Source of the DNA: Nemania diffusa | Lineage: Eukaryota; Ascomycota; Sordariomycetes; Xylariales; Xylariaceae | Direction of reading: 5' to 3' | DNA length: 64,000 nucleotides | Assembly (NCBI GenBank): GCA_038501195.1 | Contig: JBBPUQ010000005.1 | Location: forward strand, 1,426,001 to 1,490,000 | Shown here: positions 1 through 11,140 of the stretch, one piece after another | Layout: every line of letters starts with the position of its first letter | Position numbering within the stretch: position 1 is the stretch's first letter | Notes under the pieces: generated by a model | Databases searched by the model: none | What the model saw: only the letters and a program-made list of their open reading frames with translations | Told to the model about the DNA's origin: nothing | Translations under genes and position numbers: made by a program

Positions 1-2300
1 ATATTTTAATTTATTATAAATATAATAGTTAATATTATTTAAACTTTAGTTTATTTTATATTTTTTTTAATTTAATTACTTTTTGTTATTTTTTAATTTA
101 AAACTAATTATAACAAAAATATTTAAAAAAAATATTTAGCTGCTTTAATTTTAAAAAATAATAAATTAAAAAAAAGCTAGTTTATTTTTAATTTTAGCTT
201 TTTTTTTTTTGTTAATTTTTTTTTTTAAATTATAATTTTTATTTTTTTTAGTTGTTTTATAACAAAGTTAACTTTATTATTAAATTAATTTTTAAATATA
301 ATAATAAATTTTTTTTATTATAAAGTTATAAATTTACTATTTATTATAATTTATTACTAAAACTAAATAGTTTAAAATAATATTTAAATTATAAAAAATA
401 TTAAAATATAATAATTTTGCTAAAAAAACTATTAATTATATAAGTTTTTATTATATATATATTATATAATTTTTATATCTTTAGTTTTAATATTATAATA
501 ATTTATTTTATTAATTTAAACTATAATTAATTATAAACTATAATATATAAAAAATTATAATTTATTTAAAAACTAGTTATAATATATTTTAATATAAATT
601 TTTTAATATTTTTAAATAGTTTATAAATAAAAACTTTATTATTAAAAGTTTTTTTTATTTTTTTTATTTTTTTTATAAAAATATAATATTTTTTAAAATA
701 TAACTTTATATTTTTAACAGTATTTTTTTTTAGCTTTAATTTATATTTTTTTAATAAAATTAATAAAAAATATCGCTATTTAAAATCGTTATAATTAAAT
801 ATTAATTTAAACTTTTATTTAATTTTTAATTAAATATTAATATTTTTAATATATTTATAAATAATTTTTATTTATTATTTTAACTATATATAAATAAATA
901 ATTATTTAATTAAAAATTAAATAAAAATTTTTTAAGCTATAAATAATATTTTAAGCTGTTTTAATTAATTAATAATAATATTTTTATTAAATAATAAATA
1001 AAAAAATATTTTTAAATTAAAAAGATTTAATAAAATTATATAAATAATATTTTTTATATTTTTAATAATTAAAACTATAGCAGTTATAACAATAATATCG
1101 CTATTATTAAATGTTTTTATATTAAAGTTTTAAATAATAAAATTAAAGCTAATATTGTTGCTAAAATTAAATTAATAAAATATTTTAATACATTTATTTA
1201 AATTTAATAATATAAATATAATAAAAATATAAATTTATAAAATAATAAATAAAAAAATATTTAATTTAAATAAATATAATAATATTATTAAAACAATAAA
1301 TAATTATTTAAATATATATAAAACTATAAAATTAAAAAATAACAAAAATATTTAAATATAACAGCAGTTTTAAATAGTTTAATAATTATAATTTAATAAA
1401 CTATTAAAAAATAATAAATTTTTTATATTTTAATAAATTAATTTAATTTTTTTATTATTTTATTAAATAATATAATCAATATTAATTTATTAATAATTAA
1501 TTTATATTTTTATTTATTAATATATTTTTTTAAATTTAAAATATATTTATATTTTAAAATTATTATTTTATATTAATAATTTATTACTACTATTTATTTA
1601 TTTAATTAATTATAATTTTTATTTTTAATTTATATATTTATAGTTATAATATAATTTTTATAATTTAATATAACAAAGCTATATTTTAATTTAATATATT
1701 AAAATATAATTAACTTTTTTTTGTTTTAATTTTAAAAATATTATTTTTTATATTAAATTTTATATTTAATAATAATTTAATATTAATTATAACTTTTATA
1801 ATAATAAAAATAGCTTTAAAAATTTAAACTAAAATATTTAATTTTTAATATAATTAAAATAAAAATATTAAATATTTTTTAGCTTTTATAAATATATTTT
1901 TAAAATTATTACTTTTATTAAAAATTTTATTAATTTAAGTTTTAAAAAACTAAATATAATAAAAAAAATAATATTAATTTTATTGTTTATAATATTTTGT
2001 TTTTATTTTTTTTTTTTATTAATTAAAGTTTTAATTTTAAAATTTAATAGTTAATATAATATAAAACTTTATTAAAAATATTAATAAAACAAAATATATA
2101 ATATATATTATATACTTTAAAAAACTAACTATAGTTATATAAATTATTTTTAAAAATTTAAAGCTTAAAAAAATAGTAAATAAATAATATAAATATATAT
2201 TTAAATATAGCAAATCTTTAAAAAAAGCTGTATAAAAAGCATACTAACTATTTTTAACTAGTATAAACTAACTATCTTAAATAAAAAAAAATAAAAACTA
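1..2300. repeat. AT-saturated relic block, probably RIP-degraded transposon
   Basis: The sequence is almost entirely A and T; G and C appear only as scattered single bases, mostly in contexts such as AGCT or AACT. TpA steps are very common while CpA and TpG are rare, which is the signature left by repeat-induced point mutation in filamentous ascomycetes. No reading frame of useful length survives on either strand. The block ends abruptly near 2,290-2,330, where normal composition starts within a few tens of bases. I infer an old repeat mutated to saturation; the original element cannot be named from what remains. A mitochondrial insertion is a less likely alternative. Confidence 0.75.
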
Positions 2301-3765
2301 AGTCTTAATGACTTAATCAACCTAACCCCCATGTGGTCAGGCTACCCACACCGTCTCAATAGTATCAATTTCATAGTTAATTCTTTTAGGGGTAAGGTTG
2401 CCTTCCTTACTGAGTCCCCCTAAGTTCACCTCAAAATCTTCTTCCTTTAATAGCTTCTCCTATACCCCGAAGGTTCTCATTAAGCTCAGCGCCCGACCTA
2501 GGTAACGGCCCAAGCCTCTGTAACAAGGGCTAGTAAGCTAATAATCATTGCCGCGTACCATATATACCGTTAATACTGGAGTAGTATTATCGGCGTCGGT
2601 TTTCCTCTGCCATAATTTTCTTACGGTCTAAAGGGTCCTATACCTTTCACCTTCCCTGCTACTAGAAGGGAAACCTTGACCTATTTGTACAGGAGGAATC
2701 TGGACTGCATATTCCTACGGGATAAGAATAGTCCTCCATTGATGAATGCTTCTGAGACCTTCTGAGGGCCTTGTGGCCCTCTTCCTCTAGCAGCTTTGCC
2801 TACAGCCTTAGGGGATCCCATAAATCTAGGGATACCGTAAATGAGGGCCTGTATTAGATAGGACAGAACTCCAGCCCTTTCGATGTCGGAGGTCCTGAAC
2901 TCCAGGAGAAAGAGGGCTTTGTTGTGTGATAAAACGGAAATTGTAAATCATATATCGCACTCTAGAGGCCTGACGAGGTCAAAATAGAACTGCTAGAGAT
3001 TCCTCGCTTTAATTTATCAAAAAAGAAGGGATTCATTCTGGAAGGCCAGCCGGAGATGAAAAAATGGTCTAGCTCTATATCTTGTGGCACAGCCACAAGC
3101 ATATGGCTTAGCAGGTAGCTTGTTACCTGCCCTGTCACAGTGCCAGCCTCTATCCGAGGGAGGGGGCCGAAGTATATGTATAAAGCAGCACGTAGTATAG
3201 GCGCTCGATAGCAAAATCACGAAATATATACTTGAAACTCTAATCACCCGAAACCCTTGGAGGCTCTATATCGACAACAAGTTGGTTCTGTTAAAAAGGG
3301 TATTCGTTACCACGCCCGTAAGGTAATATATAAAAGAATAAAAGAGGCTATCGAAGGATGAAATCATATTTTGCCCCACTATTCATCCCTAATGACCTGA
3401 CTTGACTTACGTTACACAGATAATATAGGACTCCTGCTTCAGAGGTCAGAGGAAGGCGTATCTAGCTAATACTAGAAGCTCACGAGGTCAAGAGGTCTTA
3501 GAAGGCCTTAAGAAAACTGGAATAAATCGGTTAAGGCCTTTCTAACTCGCTCACGCCACGATTTGCCTAACCGCTTACTTGTATCTTATTGGAGGGATTG
3601 GATGCGCGTTTACTGTGCATTCATCAGCAAAGAACACGGTGGAAACCAAACAAACCCAAAACAAAACATAACAACATAACAAAACAAGTGAACTCGGTCG
3701 CCCTGATTTTCATTGCCTTGTCAAATAACTTGCTTCTCGATCGACGATATTCTATCTTGCCTAAA
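2301..3765. other. Unassigned sequence between relic block and first gene
   Basis: Composition is normal but I see no convincing gene. Short frames exist on both strands and are interrupted by many stops. A decayed transposon or pseudogene is possible because it abuts the AT-saturated block, but I could not recognise a domain. Confidence 0.4.
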
Positions 3766-5087
3766 ATGCCGTCATCAGCTCGACAGCCGTTAGCATTGCG
3801 CGAGGATCTCGCTTCGAATCAACTGCGAAACCGACTTGCGGGCTTAGCCATCAATCCCAGAACCAAGTTGCACGCAGCCAGGGTGTCTAAGTCTACGTCA
3901 TCGAAGCCGACGGGTCCCCCTAGCAGGCGTCGTCCTAGAGCGCCCCCGCCGTCAAGGATCACGAGATCTCTTAATTTAACACCTACTGAAGTCGAGTGCG
4001 CACAAGCTGTATTCGAACGGCTGCAGCTGTCTTCACGTTGGGCGGGCCGGGCGCCGCAACTGTGCCAAAGCAGCAACGGCAGCTATGAGCTTGAGTATCG
4101 TCCGTATCGACGATGGACGCTTAGGGAGCTTAGGAGGACATTGACAGCAGAGGACCTCAGTTGCATCTGGAAGGTCCTTGTGGGCGATATCCAGCGGCTT
4201 TACGAGGCACATGTGGCATATATCCCAACCGCAGAAACTCTAACGCTAGTGAGGACGGCCAGCGGAACCACTTACCGGCCTGTTGTTGATAAGTTCGACT
4301 TCAGTAAACACGTTGACGACCCGGCAGTGCCCTGGACCGACCTCATGAAGCATAGGATAAGCATTGTTTCGGGCCAATTGGAGGTACTCGTGGTAAGCCG
4401 GACTCACGTCTCTATCCTTGGTACGTGCTTAAATTGCAACTTCTTCCGCTAACCTATCGATCTCCCGTAACGTAGCGGCTAGCTGAGTTCCGAGACTCTT
4501 CGCTACCACTTCCAATGGAAGTTGCTGGCCAACCCGATACCGCTATTGAAGTGCTCAAGTCCTTTCCACCATCTTTCGCCCAGCGCAATGCAATCCTCCG
4601 TCAATTAACACCATACTCGCACAAACTTGGCCAACACATCGCTTACGAGGTAGGACGCCAGCTAGTCACATACGACACGCGGACGGGCCCGCCGGACGAA
4701 TGCGCGCGGATATTAGCCAGTGATGCTCACTCCACACTACTTCACGCCTTGAAGATGAGGGGTGAGTACATGAAAGATAAGCAAGTCGAACTTGAGGATC
4801 TAGACGACCGGGTTTCTCTATGCATGATGCTTGTCGCCATTCTAATCCATCTCCATGCCAAGGAAATACATGATAGCAGTGGGATCGGACTTGTGCGATC
4901 ACATAGGGGAGCTTTGGCGGACTCTTATACGAGTTTGGAGGGTTTCCAGTCCGTGGCCAACGCCTACTGCGAGATGAACGAAGCAATCTGCCAATTCGAA
5001 GATGGGGGAGGAATAATTAGTAACAATGGTGTTTGGTCACACGTAATTGGGCTTTTTTATGGCTCACGTAACTGTGATCAAACATAG
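3766..5087 (+). CDS. Uncharacterised protein, two exons
   Basis: I do not recognise this protein. Two long open stretches join in phase: 3766-4392 (donor GTAAGC after a Val codon) and 4476-5087 (acceptor CGTAG, with a CTAAC branch-like site about 25 bases before it), giving 412 residues. I chose the ATG at 3766 rather than the upstream in-frame ATG at 3589, because the sequence between them is low in coding character. The first ~70 residues are basic and rich in Arg, Pro and Ser and look disordered. The rest is mixed helical with no signal peptide, membrane segment or known catalytic motif. The last ~15 residues could belong to an unspliced intron. It lies next to degraded repeat sequence, so a lineage-specific gene is plausible. 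Confidence 0.45.
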
Positions 5088-6198
5088 AAATAAGATCTCG
5101 GCCATGACACCATACCACACAGATGCATCACTGATGCAACGGCCACTTTTATTTCTCTCCAGCCTAACCGACGAGCAGTTACTCTCAACAGGTGCTTTGA
5201 CTAAGCCACGGGTAAAAACAAGACATACCCAGAAATCTAAATTGCTTTTTGTGAGACTTAGCTCTTCTCTCAACAGACTGTGACTTGGCTATCCCATGTA
5301 GTATCGTTCATCCAGCACTTTGTCAACCTCTTCTTATTGGTACCACTTTTGGCGATTGGATCGGCCTGCAATATTCTCCCCTGCTTTAATATCATTTCTA
5401 GGCTTTCAGGGGTAGTTACGGATATACTTAACACTAACATAGGCATTTTATATTAGTTGCTTGAAGGTTTTTCTACATATAACCATGTAGAAACAACACA
5501 AAACTGTGAATTAAAGTTATTACCGCTAAATATAAAAAGATACTAAAAACTTCAAAATTTTATATATAATAATACTGTTATAATAATTATAAGAAGATTT
5601 TTATAAAAATGCGGTATTTTTGTAATTGTTTATTTTTAGTCACGGTTATTGCGACGGCTACCCACTTAGCATGCCAAGTTGCGACCCTGGTTCTTCGACA
5701 TCCCTATTAAAATGTAGTTAGTGATTTTTCAGCTAGCGGAGGGCTTGGGACAGAAAACAGTCATCCAGTCCTAGGGGGCTGTGACCTGAGCCTCGAAAGC
5801 ACACTAGGGATAATTCTGTACACATATCTGTATTTTTCGAGGGTGGCTTAATGAATGATGATATATAGATGTGCACTGTATCACATAAGAGAACGATCAG
5901 TCATTTCAGACTTATCGAAACAATGCGATGCAAGGAGGTAATTAGTATTATAGTCCCTGTGATTTCATGCTGGAGTACACATGAATGTGCTATGTTCTCT
6001 ATTAGTTTAGTGCCACAGGATAGAGAGTGAACCTGCGAGGGAGTTTGAGTGACGTAATTCAGAGTTTTCGTTTCAATGATTGGATAAGAAGTTATCCTAG
6101 CTAAAACCTGGTGTTTACTGATGGGCTGATGTGTGCAAGACTGCCGGCCTTAAATAGAAACATTATCTTCTGTTGCTTCCCTAAATCTTTGAAAAATC
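5088..6198. other. Intergenic, no gene seen
   Basis: There are only short frames. 5,450-5,640 is AT-rich and may be a degraded repeat fragment. The last ~200 bases are presumably the promoter of the metzincin-like gene. Confidence 0.5.
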
Positions 6199-7206
6199 AT
6201 GACTATGAGTTCCGATCTTCAACCAACTCTTTCAACCACAAAGGAGACGATGATGTCACAGGCTGCTGGCTCTTCCCAAAAACCACTACCGTCAAGTAGA
6301 TTTGTGATCAAGAGCAAGCCATGGCCATCCGATAAAAACAATCTCGCCGTCCGTTTTCTCAACGGTAGCACTGCAGAGCAGGCCCTGGTGATACAGCTAG
6401 TCAACGATCATTACAATTCCCTCCCCATAGACATCAAATTTTCGTTCCCAGCGCCAAATTTCCCGGTATCTTCCGACATCCTTATCAATTTTGGTCACGA
6501 GTGTTGGTCATATCTCGGACCAGACGCTCAAAAGTCCACAGACGAGACCATGCAATTAAACACGGACCCGATGTTATCGACGCAAGCTACCCGTATCGCG
6601 CGAGTTCGTTCCGGTATCCTGCACCAGTTCGGGCACGCCCTAGGTCTGGTACACAGCTACGAGCATCCATACTGCACGTATGAAGAGCAGGGCCGACAGG
6701 AAAAGTGCCAGAATGTCGATGGTGGAACAGAGGATTTGTCACTTGACCCGCAATCGATCATGAACTTTGAGATTACAAATTTCTCTAATGACACCGCCGA
6801 CCAAGCCAAGGCGTTAGAGAGCATTGCGCTCTCAGAAGGGGACAAATTCATGTTGCAACGACTTTACCCAGAAGGAAGGGAGGCGAGAGAGGAGGGATTC
6901 GAGGGAATTTTGGCGGAGAGGCTGGAGGGGGTGAAGAGGAAATTGGAAGACCTCGACGACGTGGTGAGCAATCCAGTGCGCTTTTTAAGGCAAATACGCG
7001 AGCAGGAACAGCCAGGAATGAATATATTGCGCGTCACGGATAATCAAGATTTTGTCGCTTACGGTGGAACTAAGGTGATTAGGGGTGGATCGGTATACAA
7101 CATAGGTGATACTGGATTCGTAAAGTTCTCCAAGAAAGGGGGCATGCATATTAGCGGCAACTGTACCGTCACGGCGGATTTGGATTTGACGATATCGCAT
7201 AGTTAG
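6199..7206 (+). CDS. Metzincin-like (M10/M12-type) protein with altered catalytic Glu
   Basis: The 335-residue frame has the layout of a zinc metalloprotease of the matrixin/astacin kind. Residues 142-152 read HQFGHALGLVH, which matches the metzincin zinc motif HExxHxxGxxH except that Gln-143 stands where the catalytic Glu should be (codon CAG). All three zinc-binding His are kept. A Met-turn-like SIMNF follows with Met-188. Upstream (about 45-110) is the usual strand-rich metzincin N-half. After residue ~215 comes a charged helical stretch and then a strand-rich tail of ~60 residues. There is no signal peptide or prodomain, so it may act inside the cell. With Glu lost it should bind zinc but hydrolyse peptides poorly or not at all; the family has such pseudoproteases. 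Single exon; the ATG at 6199 is followed by another at codon 3. Confidence 0.7.
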   Translation: MTMSSDLQPTLSTTKETMMSQAAGSSQKPLPSSRFVIKSKPWPSDKNNLAVRFLNGSTAEQALVIQLVNDHYNSLPIDIKFSFPAPNFPVSSDILINFGHECWSYLGPDAQKSTDETMQLNTDPMLSTQATRIARVRSGILHQFGHALGLVHSYEHPYCTYEEQGRQEKCQNVDGGTEDLSLDPQSIMNFEITNFSNDTADQAKALESIALSEGDKFMLQRLYPEGREAREEGFEGILAERLEGVKRKLEDLDDVVSNPVRFLRQIREQEQPGMNILRVTDNQDFVAYGGTKVIRGGSVYNIGDTGFVKFSKKGGMHISGNCTVTADLDLTISHS

Positions 7207-8109
7207 GTGAAAATAGCGAAGCAAGATGTTCGGGCAAAGTGTAGGATACATTAGCGGCAAAAGTCGAAATGTATAAGGGTAGATCAATAACTCACTAGTC
7301 GGTGTTTGCCTACGTCAGGGTGTCTCAAGTATTAGATGCTTCCAGCACCATCCATATTAGAGTTAGGCAGGTTCATACAGTGGGTGTAGGAGACGTTGTT
7401 GTGTTCTCCTCCACGCAGCCCGACATACCATATGAGGTTCTGGTATTGGAGCTTCTCATGGTAGAAGCGCGATCTTCCAATTGTAAAATGTATTAAAGTC
7501 GTGCCAATGAAACGAGCTTAGTAATATGTGTGCCGAGTGAGGGCTGCACTGACACTGGGATCATGTGCATGGCCGCGATCACCGGGTGCACGAACACACG
7601 CCCTTCGCCGCCACGGGCGACCGCGTCATCATGATGACGTAAGACATGAGCCGCTCGTTAGGAGGGTAAGTACACCAAATGTTCTAGTAAAACATTGAGG
7701 TCGTTTACTCGCGTCCGCTAGTGTGTAGATATGAACGTGCAGTAAGATTTGCCGCGAGTAATTAATCTGTGCTTTGAATTATAGCAGCCTAATACTCATC
7801 AAGATCCTCAGTTTTCTTCGATTTAGAACTTTTGAAAAAGTATTAGAGCGTAAGTGTTTTTAATAATAAGGACTTACCATCGGTGGGAGGCGGCCTTCCA
7901 CCCACTTTGCAACAATAGCACCTAGTCCCTCGTTGTTCCAATATACGGCGATCAATAACCGTAAATTCGTGTTAGAAGGATACGAGATAGGATTGATGTT
8001 GTAGAAGAGTCGGGTCAGCGACAAGCAGTACCTCAGACGGGTTGCTCATTATGTAGGCGCTGTGTTTCGCATACTCTCTACAAGCCGGGAGGCTCTATGC
8101 TTCTTATAG
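7207..8109. other. Intergenic with a GC-rich patch and a perfect 16 bp palindrome
   Basis: No supported gene. 7,540-7,640 is clearly more GC-rich than its surroundings and ends in a perfect palindrome at 7624-7639 centred on CATG, containing TGACG half-sites. The patch may be a remnant of a lost gene. Confidence 0.35.
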
Positions 8110-8412
8110 ATGAAGGTTAGAAACTACACGAATAACAGTATCAATTTACTTATAGCGAGATTGAGTTTCAAGAGAAGCGGAAAAGACATCACAGGCACAA
8201 GGGCCACGTTGGCGCGGTGGTGGACTATCCACTACCGGAGGACCCTGATGCACAAATGCATAAATTCCCATAAGATCTTTTCAACATTCTATTTTCCCCG
8301 GAAAAAGAAGATATCTTATAAATACGTAGATTTGGAAGAGTTTAAAGATGCACTCACGGCCGTTGGTCGATGGGCGCAAGTTGCCGATGCAGGTCGTATA
8401 AATTGCGTATGA
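8110..8412 (+). CDS. Small hypothetical ORF
   Basis: A 100-codon frame starting at ATG 8110. The product is basic with no recognised domain, signal peptide or membrane segment. The second half has a more protein-like composition than the first. It could be a random frame or a piece of a spliced gene whose other exons I cannot find. Confidence 0.15.
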   Translation: MKVRNYTNNSINLLIARLSFKRSGKDITGTRATLARWWTIHYRRTLMHKCINSHKIFSTFYFPRKKKISYKYVDLEEFKDALTAVGRWAQVADAGRINCV

Positions 8413-8496
8413 CATGACCCCTATTATTGTTACCCAGTACATACCTAAATATTATGAAGTTATAGTTTAAACGTTATTAAGGTGCTAATTTGAAAT

Positions 8497-8877
8497 ATGG
8501 CAGCATTTGAAAGGCCCTTCAAGCAATATTTTGGAACGAGATTTCCACTAACTTGTTCAGGAGAACAAATTCGGTATAATCAGTACTATATAATCAGTAA
8601 TAATGTTTATTTGGAGCTGAGCTGGCCAACTTCTGCTATCAGAGACGAGATGGCGGCCTCTTGCTTCCATTTGCATCCCACAGTACAGTATCTGCCGAAC
8701 ATACCTGAAATAGACGTTACCAGACTTTCATTTAGTGAAGCTAAAGACCTTCTGTTCCTTGACCAGCTTCCACGCCACAAGTTCAGCGCCAGTCCAAATA
8801 CAACTACCTCTAATACAAAACTCGGGACCTGGTGGATGGAAATATCAAGACAAACCTCTAGCTTTGCTATATATTGA
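8497..8877 (+). CDS. Hypothetical 126-residue protein
   Basis: An open frame of 126 residues from ATG 8497, with mixed composition and several aromatic and hydrophobic stretches. No domain is recognised. The stop lies at the start of an ATTG microsatellite, so the 3' end may have been changed by repeat slippage. It stands alone between unlike genes, so no function can be inferred from context. Confidence 0.25.
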   Translation: MAAFERPFKQYFGTRFPLTCSGEQIRYNQYYIISNNVYLELSWPTSAIRDEMAASCFHLHPTVQYLPNIPEIDVTRLSFSEAKDLLFLDQLPRHKFSASPNTTTSNTKLGTWWMEISRQTSSFAIY

Positions 8878-8891
8878 TTGATTGATTGATT
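8873..8891. repeat. (ATTG)n microsatellite
   Basis: Four full ATTG units plus a partial one, overlapping the stop of the small upstream ORF. Confidence 0.85.
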
Positions 8892-9097
8892 CCTTAAGAC
8901 GACTTATCTATGCTTTTCTCTCTGTGTACTCTGGTAACAATGCGTATTCAACATCTATACAGAGGTGTCATTCGTGGTGGTGCTCGCGTTGTAGCAGTCA
9001 GCATCCCTTTTTGTATAGGCTTATTATCGGCACTCTAACTTCAACGTACCGTTAAGATGACAGAGTGCGCCCAACCATCTTATGTGACCAACTCTTA

Positions 9098-10083
9098 TCA
9101 ACCTGCAGCAATGTCGATAGACAACTCCTTCTGGCCCCTCTTCATGCGCCAGTAATTCGTCGACTGTAGCATCTCCGGACATGCCTTGACAAGCATTCCC
9201 CACTTGGCCAAGAAGGCCTCGCTAACTTCCCATCCCGTAGGATCCCAAGCATCCGTCCAAATGAGGAGAGCAGGGTTATCACCCGGCCCCGCACTCTCAG
9301 CACAAAGCAGATCCGAACACAGCTCGTCGTCATCAAAGAGCCCGTCCTGCAGGGCCAAGAGAACGTTGTCGCGGAAGCGCGGGAACGGGAACAGGTCGAT
9401 CCAGGGGTGGTGTGAGATGACCCGCTGCGCGTCTGTTGGCTGCAGACTGTCCGGGCAGAGGGGTGCGGGTATCGGTCGGCCTAGTGGATGCGGACCGGGC
9501 TGGTGGAAAGGAGACACAAATTCGTCGCGGCACAGACTGTCGATAGGAAAGCCGATGAGCAGCGCGTTGCGGGCTATCGCGTTCAGGACGTTTATCCGGA
9601 TGATGACCTGTAACTGCGATGGGCGGGGACAGTTGAGGCTGTAATCCTGAAGAGCTTGCCTCATGAGGCCACGGACGTGCTCAATCCGGCGAGGACAGGT
9701 TAGGAGCAGAGCACCATCTACCTGTGAGTATTGCTGGAAGCTGTCATTTCCGCAGCTACCGGCGGGGGGCTGAAGTAGCCCTTGCGGCCCTTGCGATGCA
9801 CTAGGGAAGCTTTCCTGCGGTAAGGTGCCGTTGTGAGGTCTATGTCTCATCCCTGTTTGAAACGAAACATAGTGAGCGCTGGGTTTGGGGCTATGCAATC
9901 CCGGTAACATGCACGGTACTGACGATAGAGTCTCTGGTTCAGACGGTTCTGGCGTCTCTTCCTCTCACGAGCATTGGTGATCCCGGTCCAATCATCAGCC
10001 ATAAGCCGAACTGCTGGCAGCGGACGGGCCAGCTGCAAGCGGCTGGAAATTGGATTGGAATCCGAAGAGGTGGGCGGATCCAT
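9098..10083 (-). CDS. bZIP-type regulator with DUF3425 domain
   Basis: Exon 1 (10083 to about 9915) encodes a basic region, DDWTGITNARERKRRQNR, the signature of the fungal bZIP group that carries DUF3425. Exon 2 starts at 9852 after a CAG acceptor; the donor is GTGCAT at 9914 or, less likely, GTTACC at 9908, both in phase, giving 307 or 309 residues. The C-terminal half is typical DUF3425: a VLNAIARN helix, HHPWIDLFPFPRFRDN, a DDDELCSDL acidic stretch, and the closing W-x-PTGWEVSEAF and STNYWRMKRG motifs. The leucine zipper is short or interrupted by the intron, as is common in this group. Expected role: nuclear DNA-binding regulator, often tied to stress or secondary metabolism; the target genes cannot be told from sequence. 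Confidence 0.85.
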
Positions 10084-11140
10084 TTCCTCCTTGCCACATG
10101 CCCTAAGGGAGGGTTTGGTTCAGGGTGAGCGCGTGCCCGTTGAGCTTTTGTAGCATCGCAAGTTGGGATTGTGCTAGCATTGCGACAAGAGATAACGAGT
10201 AGGTACCTGCTGCTTAACTACCTGATAGATGGACTAAAGGGCGAAGACCACTTGGCACGGAAAAGAATTAGCGCTGTTGAGAATCGAACCTAACGCCTAA
10301 CTCCCTGTTTGCCCCAAATTCGGGGTTGCAAAGTGGAGTGCCAGCCCTATAACTAGCGTGGTGCTTAAATCGATGTAGTGAGCCCGAGTACCTCCTGAAT
10401 GAAGTTCGACAAAGCAATCTAAACTACCTAGGTATCTTAGTGGTTGACAATCTAACCTAACCAAGTCATATGCTGCGATTATACAACCCATGCGCACGAA
10501 AAGCGAGAATGCCATATACGAGCGAGCCGTTCGCCTCCGCCTCATGTACGTAGCCTATACGAGCGTTAGTGACTCGGCACTAACGAAGATGTCGCAGAGC
10601 TCGCGCGCATTTCCCCCGATGCAGCCGGCCATGAAGTTCCAGAACATTTTGATCAGGAGCTCAAGCCTATCTATAGACACAAGACCCTGGTTCGGGAGGA
10701 TAGGAGGGTGTCGATGCGATCAATGCTTCGAATGGGTGCCGAGAGGGGGCTTCATGAGCAAGACTGCCGGAGCCTCGGACGAGGAAGTATCAACAAATAG
10801 GACACACGCACATGAGGGTAGATGCGTATTATCAGTGAATGACATGCTATAGGGGGTAGATGGGTGAGGTCTATTACTAACGAGGTACGTCGCGCCTAAG
10901 GTTTCGCAGTATCGTCATCTTCAGACTTCGATGACCAAGGCAGGGTGCTAAACGAACTAGCAAGCTTCAAAGCAGGTTTAGCATAATGAAATAAAAATAT
11001 TTAAAAGCATGAAAAACCAAAAGGGGCCCATATCACCCATCGTATATAAAGATAATAAAATAAATAAAATATAAATATGGGATCATCATCCGATTAAATT
11101 AATTATAAGCAAAAACACAGCTTTATAAAAAGGTTATATA
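10084..11140. other. Intergenic, no gene seen
   Basis: A 120-codon frame at 10490-10852 (+) has no recognisable features and I do not count it as a gene. 10,970-11,110 is AT-rich and is probably the 3' flank of the NLR gene. Confidence 0.45.

Noticed and set aside
10270..10330. B-box-like GGTTCGATTC on the minus strand
   Set aside because: No matching A-box, anticodon arm or acceptor stem at the right distance.
10490..10852. 120-codon ORF on the plus strand
   Set aside because: No domain, no coding-like composition, no homologous pattern.
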